This document shows positions 10,601 through 21,888 of a DNA stretch of 64,000 nucleotides, piece by piece. The DNA lies in contig OZ026520.1 of NCBI GenBank assembly GCA_964019695.1, forward strand, positions 30,104,120 through 30,168,119. The letters are read 5' to 3'. The notes under the pieces were generated by a model. It saw nothing but the letters and a program-made list of their open reading frames with translations. It searched no databases and had not been told where the DNA came from. How positions within the stretch are numbered: position 1 is the first letter of the stretch; the number at the start of each line of letters is the position of its first letter. A program made the position numbers and the translations under genes. The stretch comes from Loripinus fragilis (taxonomy: Eukaryota > Mollusca > Bivalvia > Lucinida > Lucinidae).

Positions 10601-11220
10601 TCTCCCCCTGGGGAATTTTGCAAGCTTATCCTACCTAAAAGAGGATTCCAAGCTGCGTCTGTTAATAGATGTTTGCACTATGTTTGCCGGGGCGTTAGTC
10701 TCTGACAGCCTGTTACATATGTTACCATATTAAATTTAGAAAAAAAAAGAAAATAAAAGTTTGAGCTGCAGAAAGATTGCTTATCATTTAAATTACTCAT
10801 ATGGTCTGCATATTGACAACTTTAGCTACATATAAATCTTTTGGAGCAAAATTACAGCTTCCTGTGGTGTTATGTACGTTACTTTAATTAGATTTCACTT
10901 TAAACATGAAACTTGTGACCAATACCATTTACTTTTTAGCTGATATGTGCATTTTCCAAAATGTTTTGATTATTTTTTACTAACAAACTCATTTTGGTTA
11001 GAGAAAATCCAAAATTTGCTTTTATACTTTAAATATAGTGTCTTGAAGGTGCAATTAAACAACCCAAAGGCTATACCCAATTTTAAGGAGCCGAATTTGG
11101 TAGGCATCATTTTAGTAAAAATATATGAAAACATTTGCTGCTGTTGGATATCTTGCATATTTGGGATTGTCTTGCTCATATTATTAAAATTATAGAATTT
11201 GCAGGTTTAACAACAAGATT
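10600..11220 (+). repeat. Diverged segmental duplication, unit 1
   Basis: Landmarks recur about 1.1 to 1.3 kb downstream in the same order: the CTTGTTACATATGT region (10710 / 11795), AAAGTTTGAGC with CAGAAA (10757 / 11840), a TTATGTACGTTAC / TTATGTGCGTTAC block (10870 / 11955), then AAATTTGCTTTTATACTTTAAATA / AGTTTGCTTTTCTATCTTAAATA (11012 / 12335) and GTCTTGCTCATAT (11168 / 12476). The open frame at 10947-11195 has no domain and is not conserved in unit 2. Confidence 0.6.
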
Positions 11221-11689
11221 GAAGCACTTGTTAAAGTTTGTAACATATGTTACATGACATAATTAATGAGCAAGGACATTGACTTGATGTAAAAGATGAT
11301 ATTTCAGGATAAAATGAATATATTTCGCATGTTTTCCTAGCTAAAGTCTCCAGCCTCTGAATCCTTATTCTTAGGTATTGATGATTATTAAGCTCCTGTA
11401 CCTTTGTTACAGACGTTATGAATATTTGTTTTCAATATTTCATAATATGAATAATTCTAAAATAAAGATACATCCTAGAGGAACATAGAAAATAATCGTT
11501 TCACATTTAAACAGTACAATTTAGTAAATGTCCCTTTCTAATGTAAATATTCTAAACCAATCCTTATCCAAGTCATATACAATATCGATTATTATTTCTG
11601 CTTCTCTGGTAAAATAACTGTCCTCCTCATCTCATAAAAAACAGAATAATCATCAAACAAGATTTTGACTGCAAGCTGAGTATTAACCT

Positions 11690-12560
11690 GCTCCATACCA
11701 AACTCTTTTAGATATACTCTATCGTATGTTTCAATTCAAGGTGCATCGAAAAGGAGATATTTGCACACTGTAAGCATGGGTGTAAGCCTGTAACAGCTTG
11801 TTACATATGTCACTTTATCAATTTGAGAATAAGAAAATTGAAAGTTTGAGCAACAGAAAAAAGACTTTAAAACTAGATTATCAATGAACATTCTAACAGT
11901 CTGCAAATTACTGGATGACTTTACTATATATGACAGCTGTTTACGGCTACATGTTGTATTATGTGCGTTACATGAACTTAATTATAATTTAAAAGTGGTA
12001 ATTTTTGCTATCGTCATTCAGTTTAACGACTGCTCTGAGTCAGTTTCAAATCGTTTTAGATTAGCATTATAATTTTACTCTTAATTCAGTATTTCGACCA
12101 AAGGCCATTATCAAGAAAACATGCACTTCAATGTCAACTACAAGATGGTGGAACAGAGACTATGTAGTTGACATTGAAGTGCATGTTTTTTCTTAATAAA
12201 GGCCTTTGGCCGAAATATAGAATTAAGAGTAAAATTATCATATGTGTTTAACATTGTTCCCTATGGAATATAAATGAATATCGTTTTAGATTAGGTTTAA
12301 CAAACCTATACTCAATTGACGAATACAAAAACCAAAGTTTGCTTTTCTATCTTAAATATTTTGTCTTATATGAGCTAATGCACAACCCTACTCCCAGTTT
12401 TGCAGAGGAGCAAATTTTGTTTTCGCCGCTTAAATAAAACATATATAAACGTTGATATTTTACATTTTCTTAAACAGTCTTGCTCATATATCATCAAGTT
12501 TCTGAGATCAGAACACTTATTAAAGATGTCAATATGGCATTTGTGATGTCACAACCAGGG
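11690..12560 (+). repeat. Diverged segmental duplication, unit 2 (carries a hairpin insertion)
   Basis: Second copy of the 10600-11220 segment. It is longer because a hairpin element with its own target-site duplication sits inside it at 12065-12279. The copies are strongly diverged, so the duplication is old. Confidence 0.6.
12065..12279 (+). mobile_element. Hairpin-bearing retroposed insertion with 15-bp target-site duplication
   Basis: The 15-mer ATCGTTTTAGATTAG is at 12050-12064 and again at 12280-12294. Between them are inverted arms 12069-12141 and 12164-12238 with a 22-nt loop. They share ATAATTTTACTCTTAATTC, a GGCC-centred block and GCACTTCAATGTCAACTAC. A 41-nt AT-rich tail follows the right arm. 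A 15-bp duplication is long for most DNA transposons and typical of reverse-transcriptase-mediated insertion, so I infer a retroposed unit, perhaps two inverted element ends. No coding capacity. Confidence 0.75.
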
Positions 12561-12771
12561 CTATGATCGAATTACATGCACTTTCAGCTGCTGATATTAA
12601 CTAGTTCAATGTCAGGAAAGAGCAAGAAATTATATTGGCAGGCATTTAGCTATGCTAGAGACTCTATCCACGAAGCATTCTTTCACCTCGACTCAGTGCC
12701 CTTAGAAAGCACTGTGGCGGTTGCACTAGAGAAATATATTTGTAAATTGTCCTGACTTCTTAGCTCTCTCC

Positions 12772-12876
12772 TGTGATGTCTAACTGTGAGTTTGTTACTT
12801 TCCTATTGGTATCCTGGGTCAGGTGTGGTACTTGATTGTATCGATTCCTGATCTTTGCCGTCTTTCTTACTTTGTA
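12772..12876 (+). repeat. Dispersed repeat, copy 2
   Basis: Matches about 818-922 with scattered substitutions and small gaps. Beyond both ends the two loci differ, so the shared core is about 105 bp here. Confidence 0.6.
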
Positions 12877-13124
12877 TTAGCCAGTCACCGATATTGTTCG
12901 ACTCACTGCGTGGACGTAGTGGATATTTGGGAGAAAAAAAAGCTGAATTGCAAAAACTACCACTTCCAAGAGCTGTGTTTCTCGAAGGTGTCAAACGTGC
13001 GCAGTACCAGTGCATCATTTGGAGAACCTCATCTGTCATTAATCCTGACAAATCAATGCCTGACAATTATGGTTAGAAGCAAGACTGTGATAAATATTGT
13101 CTCGTTATGATGACATTGCCCTTG

Positions 13125-13405
13125 TGCGGATCCAGAGGGGGATAGGGGGTCCGGCCACCCCCACCTGGAAAATAACAAGTACGTACATGGGTTTCTTAAG
13201 AAATTAGCATTTGGACCCCCCCCCCCCCTGGAAAAAGTTTGACACAATCCCCCCCCCCCCCCCCCCCCTGGAAAATAATGGACCCCCCTCTGGATCCTTG
13301 GTAAAGTATAAGTATAGTTTTCTCAGCAATAAAACCATTGGACCCCCTCTGTAAACTGTAAAACAAGCTTAGGACTAAATAAGACTGACAAAAATCCCTG
13401 GATCC
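13125..13405. repeat. C-rich low-complexity repeat
   Basis: Contains two long C runs (about 13216-13229 and 13249-13268) within reiterated blocks of the form GGACCCCC..CTGGAAAA, with GGATCCAGAGGGGG at the left and CCCCTCTGGATCC at the right. The overlapping short open frames are artefacts of the C runs. Confidence 0.7.
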
Positions 13406-13737
13406 GCGCATGTTGCCTCCTGCCCCCGAAACCCCTCTGCAGCTGATAAAATGTAGTTGCAGCATGTCTGTATGCGAAACATCTCGGTGTAAGTACAAAG
13501 TAAAAACTTTATATTGTACTGATTTGTGTTGCCGTGGAGCAGAAGAGGACTCATGTAAAATATTGCCAGTCGTCAATATGCTTACATCTTGTCCTACCAA
13601 GGGTCGCGATTGTCTAATCTAACCCTTGGCCTCACAGCTTTGATTTTCTCCGATTGAATACGCCATAAGCCGAAAATAGTAACAATTAATATGATCAATC
13701 ACAAAGCAGTGCAAAAAAATCGATAAATACCAGGCCT

Positions 13738-13920
13738 CCAGATAAGACGGCATGATTAATTTACATTCAGTTTGCTTATTTATCAACTAAATTGTACGTT
13801 TAATGTGCTCAAAAGAACTGTCACATTAAGATGGTTATTTTGAGCACCCATAACATAATTTTGAACTTAATTATAGAAGAAAAATAAATAATTTTACGAC
13901 CAAAATCTTTGCTTATCTGG
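13738..13920. mobile_element. Hairpin MITE with CCAGATAAG/CTTATCTGG ends (MITE-2)
   Basis: Begins CCAGATAAG and ends CTTATCTGG. The centre is a palindrome around GTGCTCAAAAGAACTGTCAC and GATGGTTATTTTGAGCACCC. Other complete members are at 48732-48909, 53673-53850 and 54017-54179. No coding capacity. Confidence 0.7.
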
Positions 13921-14682
13921 ACTTAAGGAGACTAAGCAGGCGGTGCACATTAGATGCCGATAAACTGCTACATTTAATCTGATTGGCAGGAAGGGATTAT
14001 CGAAAAAATCCTTCCTGGCGTTTTCATTGGTCGATTAGTCTGCGCTAATAATAACTTTTGGGGGTCGTGAGGCGAAGGGTTTGTCGAATGGTAGATACGA
14101 CGAAACCTTCGCTGGTGAAGATGATATGCTTATGACTTTTGAACAACTATTTTCATGTGGATTCAGATAATTCTTTAGCTGTATCAACAAGAATGCCTTA
14201 TTGTCCGATTTTGACCTTTGAAGACGATTCTACCTATAAGTATGCGAAAGATAAATCAGATTGTAACATTTTTCTATTGGCCGTGCTATCGAAGTACAAT
14301 GGGTAACTTGTAGAGGGCTTATCCTTATTTCCATATCATGAACTTACTACTAAGTAGACTCTTCTAACGTTTGATCCTTCAGGGGTCAAATTCGGACTAT
14401 AATGAGTTTTGTTGATAGTGTATGCAAATGATTATTACTACTTTCTTTTCTTTGAGTGTATGATAAGCAGCCACAGATAAGCCAACAGCTTTTGAGCGTG
14501 ACTCTATTTACAATAGTGATATGTTGTACTAGAAAAAAGGTGTTCGGGCATTTATTTGCATTTACTATAAAAGCTTTGACATACACATATGTTCTACCCG
14601 GACTGGCTCATTTTACGTATCCTGCATCAATCGTTTGAAATAGAAAGACCCAAAGGTCACTGGTCAGAGGTCGTGGTACATC
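13921..14682. other. Spacer
   Basis: No gene or repeat recognised. A weak overlapping pair of short open frames on both strands near 14386-14638 has no conserved feature. Confidence 0.35.
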
Positions 14683-14706
14683 CATATATATATATATATA
14701 TATATA
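14683..14706. repeat. TA microsatellite
   Basis: About eleven uninterrupted TA units. Confidence 0.95.
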
Positions 14707-14891
14707 AGCATAAGAGATTATATTTACACCGTTCATTATCGTGTTTTTCATTCACTCCACTGTTTTTTATTCGTAAATCGTGACGGCATTTACGTCCCAC
14801 CCTCGAACTGACTTCACACTATCTGACTATATTTTGTATGTTACGAATTAAAAGAGTTTGTATTCAGTCATGATAAGGCTGCCAGTATATA

Positions 14892-15071
14892 TAATGATTA
14901 AAATTAACATGTCGTCCATAGTGTTTTCGCATCAGAACAAAAAGATGACGTCATTGAAATGACGCCTAATATGTAAATACCACATATATATACATATTAG
15001 GCGTCATTTCAATGACGTCATCTTTTTGTTCTGATGCGAAAACACTATGGACATGTTAATTTTAATCATTA
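14892..15071. repeat. Long near-perfect inverted repeat (hairpin), 15-nt loop
   Basis: Left arm 14892-14975, right arm 14991-15071. Pairing is continuous except for a 3-nt surplus in the left arm (ATGTCGTCC against ATGTCC). The arms contain AGATGACGTCATT, which includes the CRE-type palindrome TGACGTCA. A transcript would fold into a stem of about 80 bp. It is either a young fold-back element or a hairpin RNA source; no target-site duplication is evident. Confidence 0.9.
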
Positions 15072-15179
15072 ACCTCCTAAGATTAAATTTGGTGCATTTC
15101 GACTGAAATTGGCAAAGTCCTGATCGCCATAGACTACAATGGACATACCATTTAAATTGCACTGATACAATATACGTTA

Positions 15180-15345
15180 TTTTGATGACGTCATAATGAC
15201 GTCCAGACGTGAAACCCAGATGGGTGACCAGGTGATTTTCATTATTTATCCACTAAAGTTGATTTGGTATAGGTCACCATAAATCGGCATCACATTCGCA
15301 CGGGAGTCCCGATCGCCCCTGACTACTATCGGTGAAGGAAACCTG
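15180..15345 (-). repeat. Dispersed repeat, copy 2 (inverted relative to 10190-10335)
   Basis: On the minus strand it carries GTCAGGGGCGATCGGGACTC, GTGCGAATGTGATGCCGATT, TATGGTGACC and GGTCACCCATCTGGG, the same order as copy 1. Confidence 0.55.
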
Positions 15346-15482
15346 TATTCAGGTCCTTTACATATAATGGGCCGAATTCTTGAATCAGTAATTTTTAAAT
15401 CCCCAGTGATTATATGACCAGACAGGTTGATAGCAATATTTTGATTCCTTGCATTCTCAAGAATTATGTATAGTAGTTTCAA
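15246..15482 (-). pseudogene. N-terminal fragment of the probable Penelope-like reverse transcriptase
   Basis: The block GHIITGDLKITDSRIRPIICKGPEYRFPSP matches the conserved stretch upstream of the catalytic domain in the same family as 8169-10200 (family knowledge: a GHIITGDL..I...LR..I.KGPKYR-type motif). After about 15350 the frame enters the dispersed repeat and loses similarity, so the fragment is truncated. Confidence 0.6.
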
Positions 15483-15559
15483 TATAAAGTTCAGTTACTA
15501 ATTTGTTTAGTACAGTACTGCGAATAGGTAAACATATTGATGTCTCTTCCAAGTTGGTT

Positions 15560-16300
15560 TTCGTCTATAGTTAAAACGAACCTTGTAAATCGATTTAAAA
15601 AGAATTTAAACAGTACCTTATCTAAATATTTAAACACTAATGAAGGAAAGTTAAGGACATATGCTATTTATTAAAACACACTTTCAAAAAGAGAAATATC
15701 TTTCTGCAATCAAAGCTATCGAAATTCCCAAATGTTTTGTGTCTTTTAGTAATAGTTCACATAAATTATAAATAGAAAGGGTAGGTACAAAAAGCTGGGT
15801 GTAAAAGATAGGCTTTGCAAAGTATGAAATACTTGAGCCGTTAAAGATGAACAACATTTATTGCTTAATTGCAGTGGTTATCATACATATGGAGGTGAAG
15901 ATGTCATGCAAAAACTTTTCCAATTTGTCACATGACGCTCAACTTATTTGGTTAATGAATAATGAGTCAGACAACATTATTAATGCATTTCCTAGATATA
16001 TCAATGGATGTTTCAAGTTAAGAGATGATTTTATATATATGTATTGCTTAATCATCAAAGGTTCTCCACTCATAGTGGTCAATTAAGCGCAGGATTGTTG
16101 TGTATTTGTCTTATAAGTTCTGTATTGTTAACGAATTCTAATGTATTTTGTTTGTTGTATTTATTTATTTATCAATATTGTTAAATTTGCCAGAAATGGC
16201 CCATGTTGTTGTTGTATCTTAGAGATCCCCCACTTATTAATTCGGAGCACAAGTCCTAGGACTTAAAATACTGGCTGGTGTATAATAAAAGTTCAGTGCT
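15560..16300 (+). pseudogene. C-terminal remnant of an L2-like LINE
   Basis: Broken plus-strand frames give LSKYLNTNEGKLRTYA near 15618, NRKGRYKKLGVKDRLCK near 15770, then the Cys/His-like tail with LIWLMNNESDNIINAFPRYI near 15946-16003. These are the usual C-terminal blocks of mollusc L2-type elements. It may be the same family as 1-1620. Confidence 0.6.
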
Positions 16301-16374
16301 TGTGATAATTTGAACACGTGCTGTAACATATATATAGCTGATACTATCTCCATCAGTACACTATAGTTTTCTCA

Positions 16375-18600
16375 ATGCCACCACTCGTTTCACATGTAGC
16401 CTGTACAAGTACTCCCTAGTATATAGTTCAAACCAACCCCACTCCTCGGTGTCAAAGGTGTCTACATTGACGATCCGTGACACATCCAGTGTTAACTGTT
16501 TGAGATAGTCAGGATTCTAAAATCATGAAATATGCTGATCAGACAAGATTGGGCAAGTTGACAAATTCTTTATGTAAACCTTTTCTATCAGTTTCAAAGA
16601 AAGCACACTCCCCCACAAAATGCTGACGTGTTTCAGGATCTGTGCAAACACATCTTTCAAGTTGGATTTACAGTGTATTGGTTGAAGGCAGTCCTATTTG
16701 CCTACAGTATCTATGTTATTGAATTAAATTTTTGCCCTTCTACTATTATGTATATTATCTCTTAAAGTGGGCCATATGTGACGACTACTATCAAAATTTA
16801 ACATTAGTGGGTTCAAGTATTTTGTGGAAGACTTGCTTTCAATATCAGACTTCCATAATGCCTCCACCATATCATGCACTTGCGGTTAAGTATATGTTTC
16901 CAAGCCTCCTTGGATGGGGGTTTAGTCCATTACTCAAAGACAGATGGCAAGTCATAATGACTCCAGATGCTTTGGATATAGGTGAAAATGCTCTCACAAG
17001 GTGAGTCCTTCATTACCACCTGCCTCTGGACTATTTCATATTCTATTGAACTTTCAACCCTAATCATCTTAACAAATTCAGTAAATTCTTATTCAGTATG
17101 TCCTTAATGGGTAAGATACGCCAGACAAGCAGAATTAGAGGTATTACAGGAATTCCTTGGATTTGTTTAAGACATTTTCTTTGGAATTTTTCTATGTTTT
17201 CAATATCATTCTGTTTAAGGAGCAATGCCTCAAGGCCATAGGTGAGCCATGGAATGACAAAAGTAGACCAGATGTGCCCACCCAGGGTCGCCTTAAGCAT
17301 ACTACCTACAGGGAGCCTGGCATCCATCAGAGAATAAGCGGTTTTCTCGCAAAGGCCTATTTTCCCATCTGTCTGCCTTCCCATTTGTATTTCTATCAAT
17401 TCCAGATGGACAGTTGAGTTGGAGGGTATCAACCCTTTCTCTGGCCATGCAGATATCTGGTTCTGGCTCTTATTTCTTCATCCAGGGATTAAACGGTAAG
17501 GTGTTGCTCTTAGTCGGATGTATGCAATACCTTTCCCATGTAGAACTGTTGTCTGCATCCCATACCATCACTTGGGTATCAGACAGATCCTCGGCAAGTA
17601 GTGCCAAGTCATCAGCGACAGTCAAGTGAATCAGTCCTCAAGTTGTAGCAGCAGCAGCAGCTACTTTATCTGGACAGCATCCATGACAATGATTTGCTGC
17701 TGTTCAGAAATCTCTATTCTGACTGCTCCTCCCATACCAGGTGTGAGCCTTTTTGTAATTTTGACTGAATCTTTGTTTATTGCACTATGATGGGTGTTTA
17801 CATGTTCCAGGATCTTAAGATTGATTAGCATCACAGTGATGCCTCTGTAGTTTCCGAGATCGCTTGAGTCACCTTTCTTGTAGATGGGGGTCAGGATACC
17901 CTCCTTCAGGACATCCCAAATAGATCTTGATCTTATGTTGTAGTTCAGAAGCGGTGTTAGGACCTCTATAGTTTCAATATCTGCAAGCTGCTGATGCTTG
18001 CTTGCAAAGACCATTATACCAGCAGCCTTTTGTTATTCCTTTGCTTCAGTGCTGATGCCACCTTTGCTTCCGATACTGGATCCATTGGTGAGCACTCCTC
18101 CCTACATATGATTTCAATTGCCTCCACATCTAAGTCCACCATCTGTTTGTATTATTGGTCGAATCTGATGTTCTCTTAGAAGGGGGTTGCAAGCCTCTGG
18201 AAGTGGTCCGCCCATCCCTCCCTAATCTGGTCCTGGGCTTCACATTCTTTGTTGTTTACTACTAAGGTTTGCAGTTGTGGATTTCAGGATCTACGCTGAT
18301 TCTGTTTGAGTTTGTAGAATGTCTTCTGGTCATTCCTTGTCTTCATAATTTCCTCAACTTGATCTCTCCTCCATTTTTGCTGCCTCTTGACCTTGTTCCA
18401 TCCTTAGAGTCTACGTTGTTGTTCTTCTACGTTTAACTGTGTCATGCATTGGATCAGTTGGTGACCTAGACTTTCTCTAGTTCCACCATGCAAGCCAGTT
18501 TCCTTCGATTGCATTTTGGATTCTGTCAGACCAGGGTCTAGACTATAACTGCCGCAGTGATACAATAAAAATGCAGTGTCAAGTGGACCTGTATGGACAA
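16375..18600 (-). pseudogene. Decayed LINE reverse transcriptase, minus strand
   Basis: Reading down from 18600: RRDQVEEIMKTRNDQKTFYKLKQNQ near 18380-18300, then LTPLLNY..ILTPIYKKGDSSDLGNYRGIT at about 17970-17830 (finger region), VADDLALLAEDLSD near 17615-17570 (catalytic box with both Asp), CIHPTKSNTL near 17525, WSTFVIPWLTYGLEALLL near 17275-17220, LPSVFE..AWKHILNRKC near 16945-16870, and a terminal CVCTDPETRQHFVGECAFFETDRKG zinc-finger-like block near 16660-16580. Boxes A and B between about 17660 and 17640 are deleted at a short CTG run. Frameshifts and stops are frequent. Confidence 0.8.
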
Positions 18601-18870
18601 GCAAATGGACCTATTGTTCAGAAAATGTATAGGCATATTTATAAATTTTACCCTTATTGATGGCACACAAGGATTATCTTTGCTATATACAAAAGAGGAT
18701 TTTCTTCATTATGTCAACACTAGCCAGACGTAGTGGAGGCTTTTTGTTCAGACGTTTAATATGCCTTTTCATAAATTTTATCTTATTGTTCGTTTAGAAG
18801 AGATTATCTTTGACATTTCAAAAGACAATTTAAGGCTTCCGTTGAATAGCATCCTAAAATTACATCTCAT
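18601..18870. other. Spacer
   Basis: AT-rich spacer with a loosely duplicated block (GTTCAGA..TTTAATATGCCT / GTTCAGAAAATGTATAGGCAT with TTCATAAATTTTA/TTATAAATTTTA) at 18615-18650 and 18750-18782. No gene seen. Confidence 0.35.
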
Positions 18871-18879
18871 TCTAAATAT

Positions 18880-19440
18880 AGATGATGATGTCATCCAATA
18901 TGGCCGCCACGCATGCGCAGTCCGTGATGCCTAAATGTCATTACTATTAGGACAGCAGGCGAGGCTACCATGTTTTTTTTCTTTGGCCCACTAGACGATG
19001 CTACATACCAAATATCAAGGCTTGAAAATGCCTTGTGGTTTCAGGCTAGAAGTTTTATTCATGTTTTCCCAATATAAGCCCATGTAAAATATGTGACCCC
19101 CGGAACCGGCCCATTTTTGGCCCCAGGAGTATAATTTGAACAAACTTGGTAGAGGTCCACTAGATGATGCTACGTATCAAATATCAAGGCTCTAGGCATT
19201 GTAAATCAGACAAGAAGATTTTCTAAGTTTTCATCTCGAAAATCTATTTTTAGCCAGTGTGACCTAGATATGCAACGGACCAAAACCACTTGAACAATAA
19301 TGGAAGAGGGCCATATAAGGATCACTCCAGCCAAATTTGGTCAAAATCGAGCCAGTAGTTTAGGAGATCTCCTTTACGGCAATTGTTGACTATGGACGCC
19401 ACATGACTGACGAAAGACATCCAATGTCACAATAGCTAAA
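18880..19440. repeat. Internally repeated non-coding element
   Basis: The block CCACTAGACGATGCTACATA..CAAATATCAAGGCT near 18988 recurs about 160 bp later (19148) as CCACTAGATGATGCTACGTATC. A phrase like GGCCATATAAGGATCACTCC..TTTGGT near 19307 continues the pattern. Such units are frequently dispersed in bivalve DNA; no coding potential. Confidence 0.5.
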
Positions 19441-20310
19441 AATACTATACATAACAACAAACATGGTTGCCAGCGCGCTGATGGAGTTTATTGTGGCTAG
19501 CAAAACTGTAATAAAAGACCAGGGATTCAGGAAATCAAATGCTGTGTATGTAACCTTCACTTCATACTATTAAGCAGTATATCTGAAACCTTCGCTCTGC
19601 AAGTTGTCTTGTCGAGGTGGACATTTGTGTGAAATATTTTAGGATTCAGATATCCAGCCTACCTAATTTTGAGTCCAAATCGTGCCATTGGTTTCAGAGA
19701 AAGAGGTTTGAAAATGTTGTGGGAAATAGAGGGACCTTGATCAGTTCTTTACAGAAGTGAAATATCTGGGTTCAGTAGGGCAATTGGTCAATACAAGCAT
19801 GATGGGCATATAATAGAACAGAAATAGGCTTCTACAAAAATCTTTATTTCTTATATATTGAAAAAAAAAATAAGTGCATCAAAATCTTTATTTCAATTGC
19901 GTATACATAAAAAGAAAAAGAAACACTTTTATTATAACACAGCAGTTCTAGTCAGACTAGGTTTTGTAGATCACATATGGGCCTCGATGTGAGAAAACCT
20001 GCTTTGGGGTTTGCTACCAGGTAATGTAAAACCTTCTTGCTCCGTCATAGAGGCTAGCTAGGATTTGAAGTTTTGCCTGTAGCAAGTGCAGCTATTATAC
20101 TTTCCAGATAGTGAATTTCAATTCTAATGCACATGCTTTTGTGACGTGACGTCTGATTGGATAACGTCAAAAATTTGGGACAGTACTGTCAGAAATAATT
20201 TGACGTCATTAATTACATCACATTTCATTGGATGACATGCAGCTTTATGAGTCTTGCAACACTCCAATTTGAGACGAAACTGCAGAAATGCATTAGAATG
20301 GGGATACCCA

Positions 20311-20455
20311 TATTCAAAACTTTCATTTGGGGAGGTATATCGTCGGATATACGTTCGGAAATCACGTTTTAGGGCTCCGCTTACGCGTCACCGTAAAACT
20401 GAATTTCCGACCGTATATCCGACAATATACCTCCTAAAATGAAAATTTTGAAATT
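20311..20455. repeat. Long imperfect inverted repeat around GAGGTATAT..GGATATACG
   Basis: Left arm 20311-20377 and right arm 20390-20455 pair over GGAGGTATAT, CGGATATACG, TCGGAAAT and GTTTTA blocks. A related half is at 31130-31190 (TTCATTTGGGGAGGTATATT). The upstream DNA at 20110-20240 and 30545-30670 is also similar (ATTCTAATGCAC, GACGTCTGAT, TTTCATTGG), so both are parts of one dispersed element. Confidence 0.75.
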
Positions 20456-21826
20456 TTGAATACAGTTTTCCCCTAAAAGTGCTGATTAGACTGCAGGTAT
20501 GCACAGTCTGGTCTGCCCTTTTACTTTTGTTGTCTGCATGCTACAAAGTCGGGGTTTCTCGCGTAGAGGCCCATGTTCTAAGGCGTATAACTCCTCATAA
20601 AATTAACCTAATTATGAGGTTTGTCTGGTAGGACTCAAACCATCTTACCTTGCTACATAGGCATGCAAGGTGACCTCTTGTAAGTTTGAATATAACAATT
20701 ATGCTATTTAGGCAGCAAACAAAAAAAATGTGTTAATCAGACAACATTTATTCATATGATGACCAACAGCTTTGTAGCTTGTTAACCAAAACATGTAATC
20801 TTGAGTAACAAAGCTCATTTGGTAAAATATTCAATGGGTCAGCTAATGAGACTTAACCCATAAAGCGCCACCTATAATTTGCAGCCTTTTCGAAAATAAC
20901 AAATAAGGCATGATATTCCATGAGAATCGTCTGTTTGCAGACGATTTTCATGAAATATCGTACCTTATTTTTGTTGAAAACTAGGAAAGATGTTGCAAAA
21001 GTTGTCGTCTGCTGCAGTCGTGACTGGCGCTTTAAGGGTTAAACACCTATCCAAAAGGCAAACATCCAAGATTCTGATGAGCCTAGGCAGAGTTTTTACT
21101 GCCAGCATACACAGCCTTGACAATTAGCATCACTGCATAGTAGAGCAAGAACATTTAAATGAATTACTAAAATTAAACCTTTTTCAACTATCCATATCAT
21201 TTGTTGTCTGCTTTATCTTCTACTTAGAGTCTTTGATGGCCTATACTGTAAACACTATGGACACAAATCAGACTGCTCCTAAGGTAAGGAGCAGACCAAT
21301 CAGGGTTCATGGTGTTTGCTTCCGTGATAAAATTAGCCTGGGTGCATTTGAAATATGCAGCAGATGTAATAAGCAGGGGTGCATTTGAAATATGCAGCAG
21401 ATGTAATAAGCAGACAGCATTTTCTGGATGGTAAGGGCTTCGCAAGTGCTATATTCTAATGGTCCAGCACGTGGTAACCTGAATGTTGGACAAAATTTTT
21501 AACCCTTTACTCCATAATAAAGCCTTTGAAATATCAAGTATTTGAAAATATGGAAAAAGGAGCATTGGCTCTTTTGGAGCAAATGCTCCATTTTCAAAAA
21601 TATTTTCAAAAGCATTCAAAACTCAATGTTGTCTAAAAACAGAAAATGATGTCATGATCTAAAAATAGCCTAACACATTTGGAAACGTGATCATCAATAC
21701 TACCACCTTGCTAAGTTGGTCTAATTTTTAAACTTTGTATGCAGAGTAATTTTGCATGTTTTTTGTCATCTGCTGAATTTTTTCAAACTTAACGATTTCT
21801 TTAAATAGGGAATACCATAAGAGTGT
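20456..21826. other. Repeat-rich spacer
   Basis: Includes a fold-back at about 20905-20975 (GATATTCCATGAGAATCGTC against GACGATTTTCATGAAATATC) related to one at 49905-49995, and a two-copy direct repeat of 37 bp at about 21340-21413 (unit begins GGGTGCATTTGAAATATGCA). No gene seen. Confidence 0.5.
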
Positions 21827-21888
21827 CAAACAGTTAGGATTCAGATCAGTCCCCACATTTTGTGGGGTCTGATCAGGGTCTAAGCTGA
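21827..21888. repeat. GATCAG hairpin repeat (MITE-3)
   Basis: Inverted repeat of the form AACAGTTNGGA..CAGATCAG..CTGATC..TCC/AAGCTG. Member of a family whose best copies are 22706-22769, 23212-23270, 32508-32568, 36561-36624 and 48073-48136. Confidence 0.6.

Noticed and set aside
13196..13600. 134-codon minus-strand open frame
   Set aside because: It runs through C/G homopolymer tracts, which give Gly-rich frames, and shows no domain.
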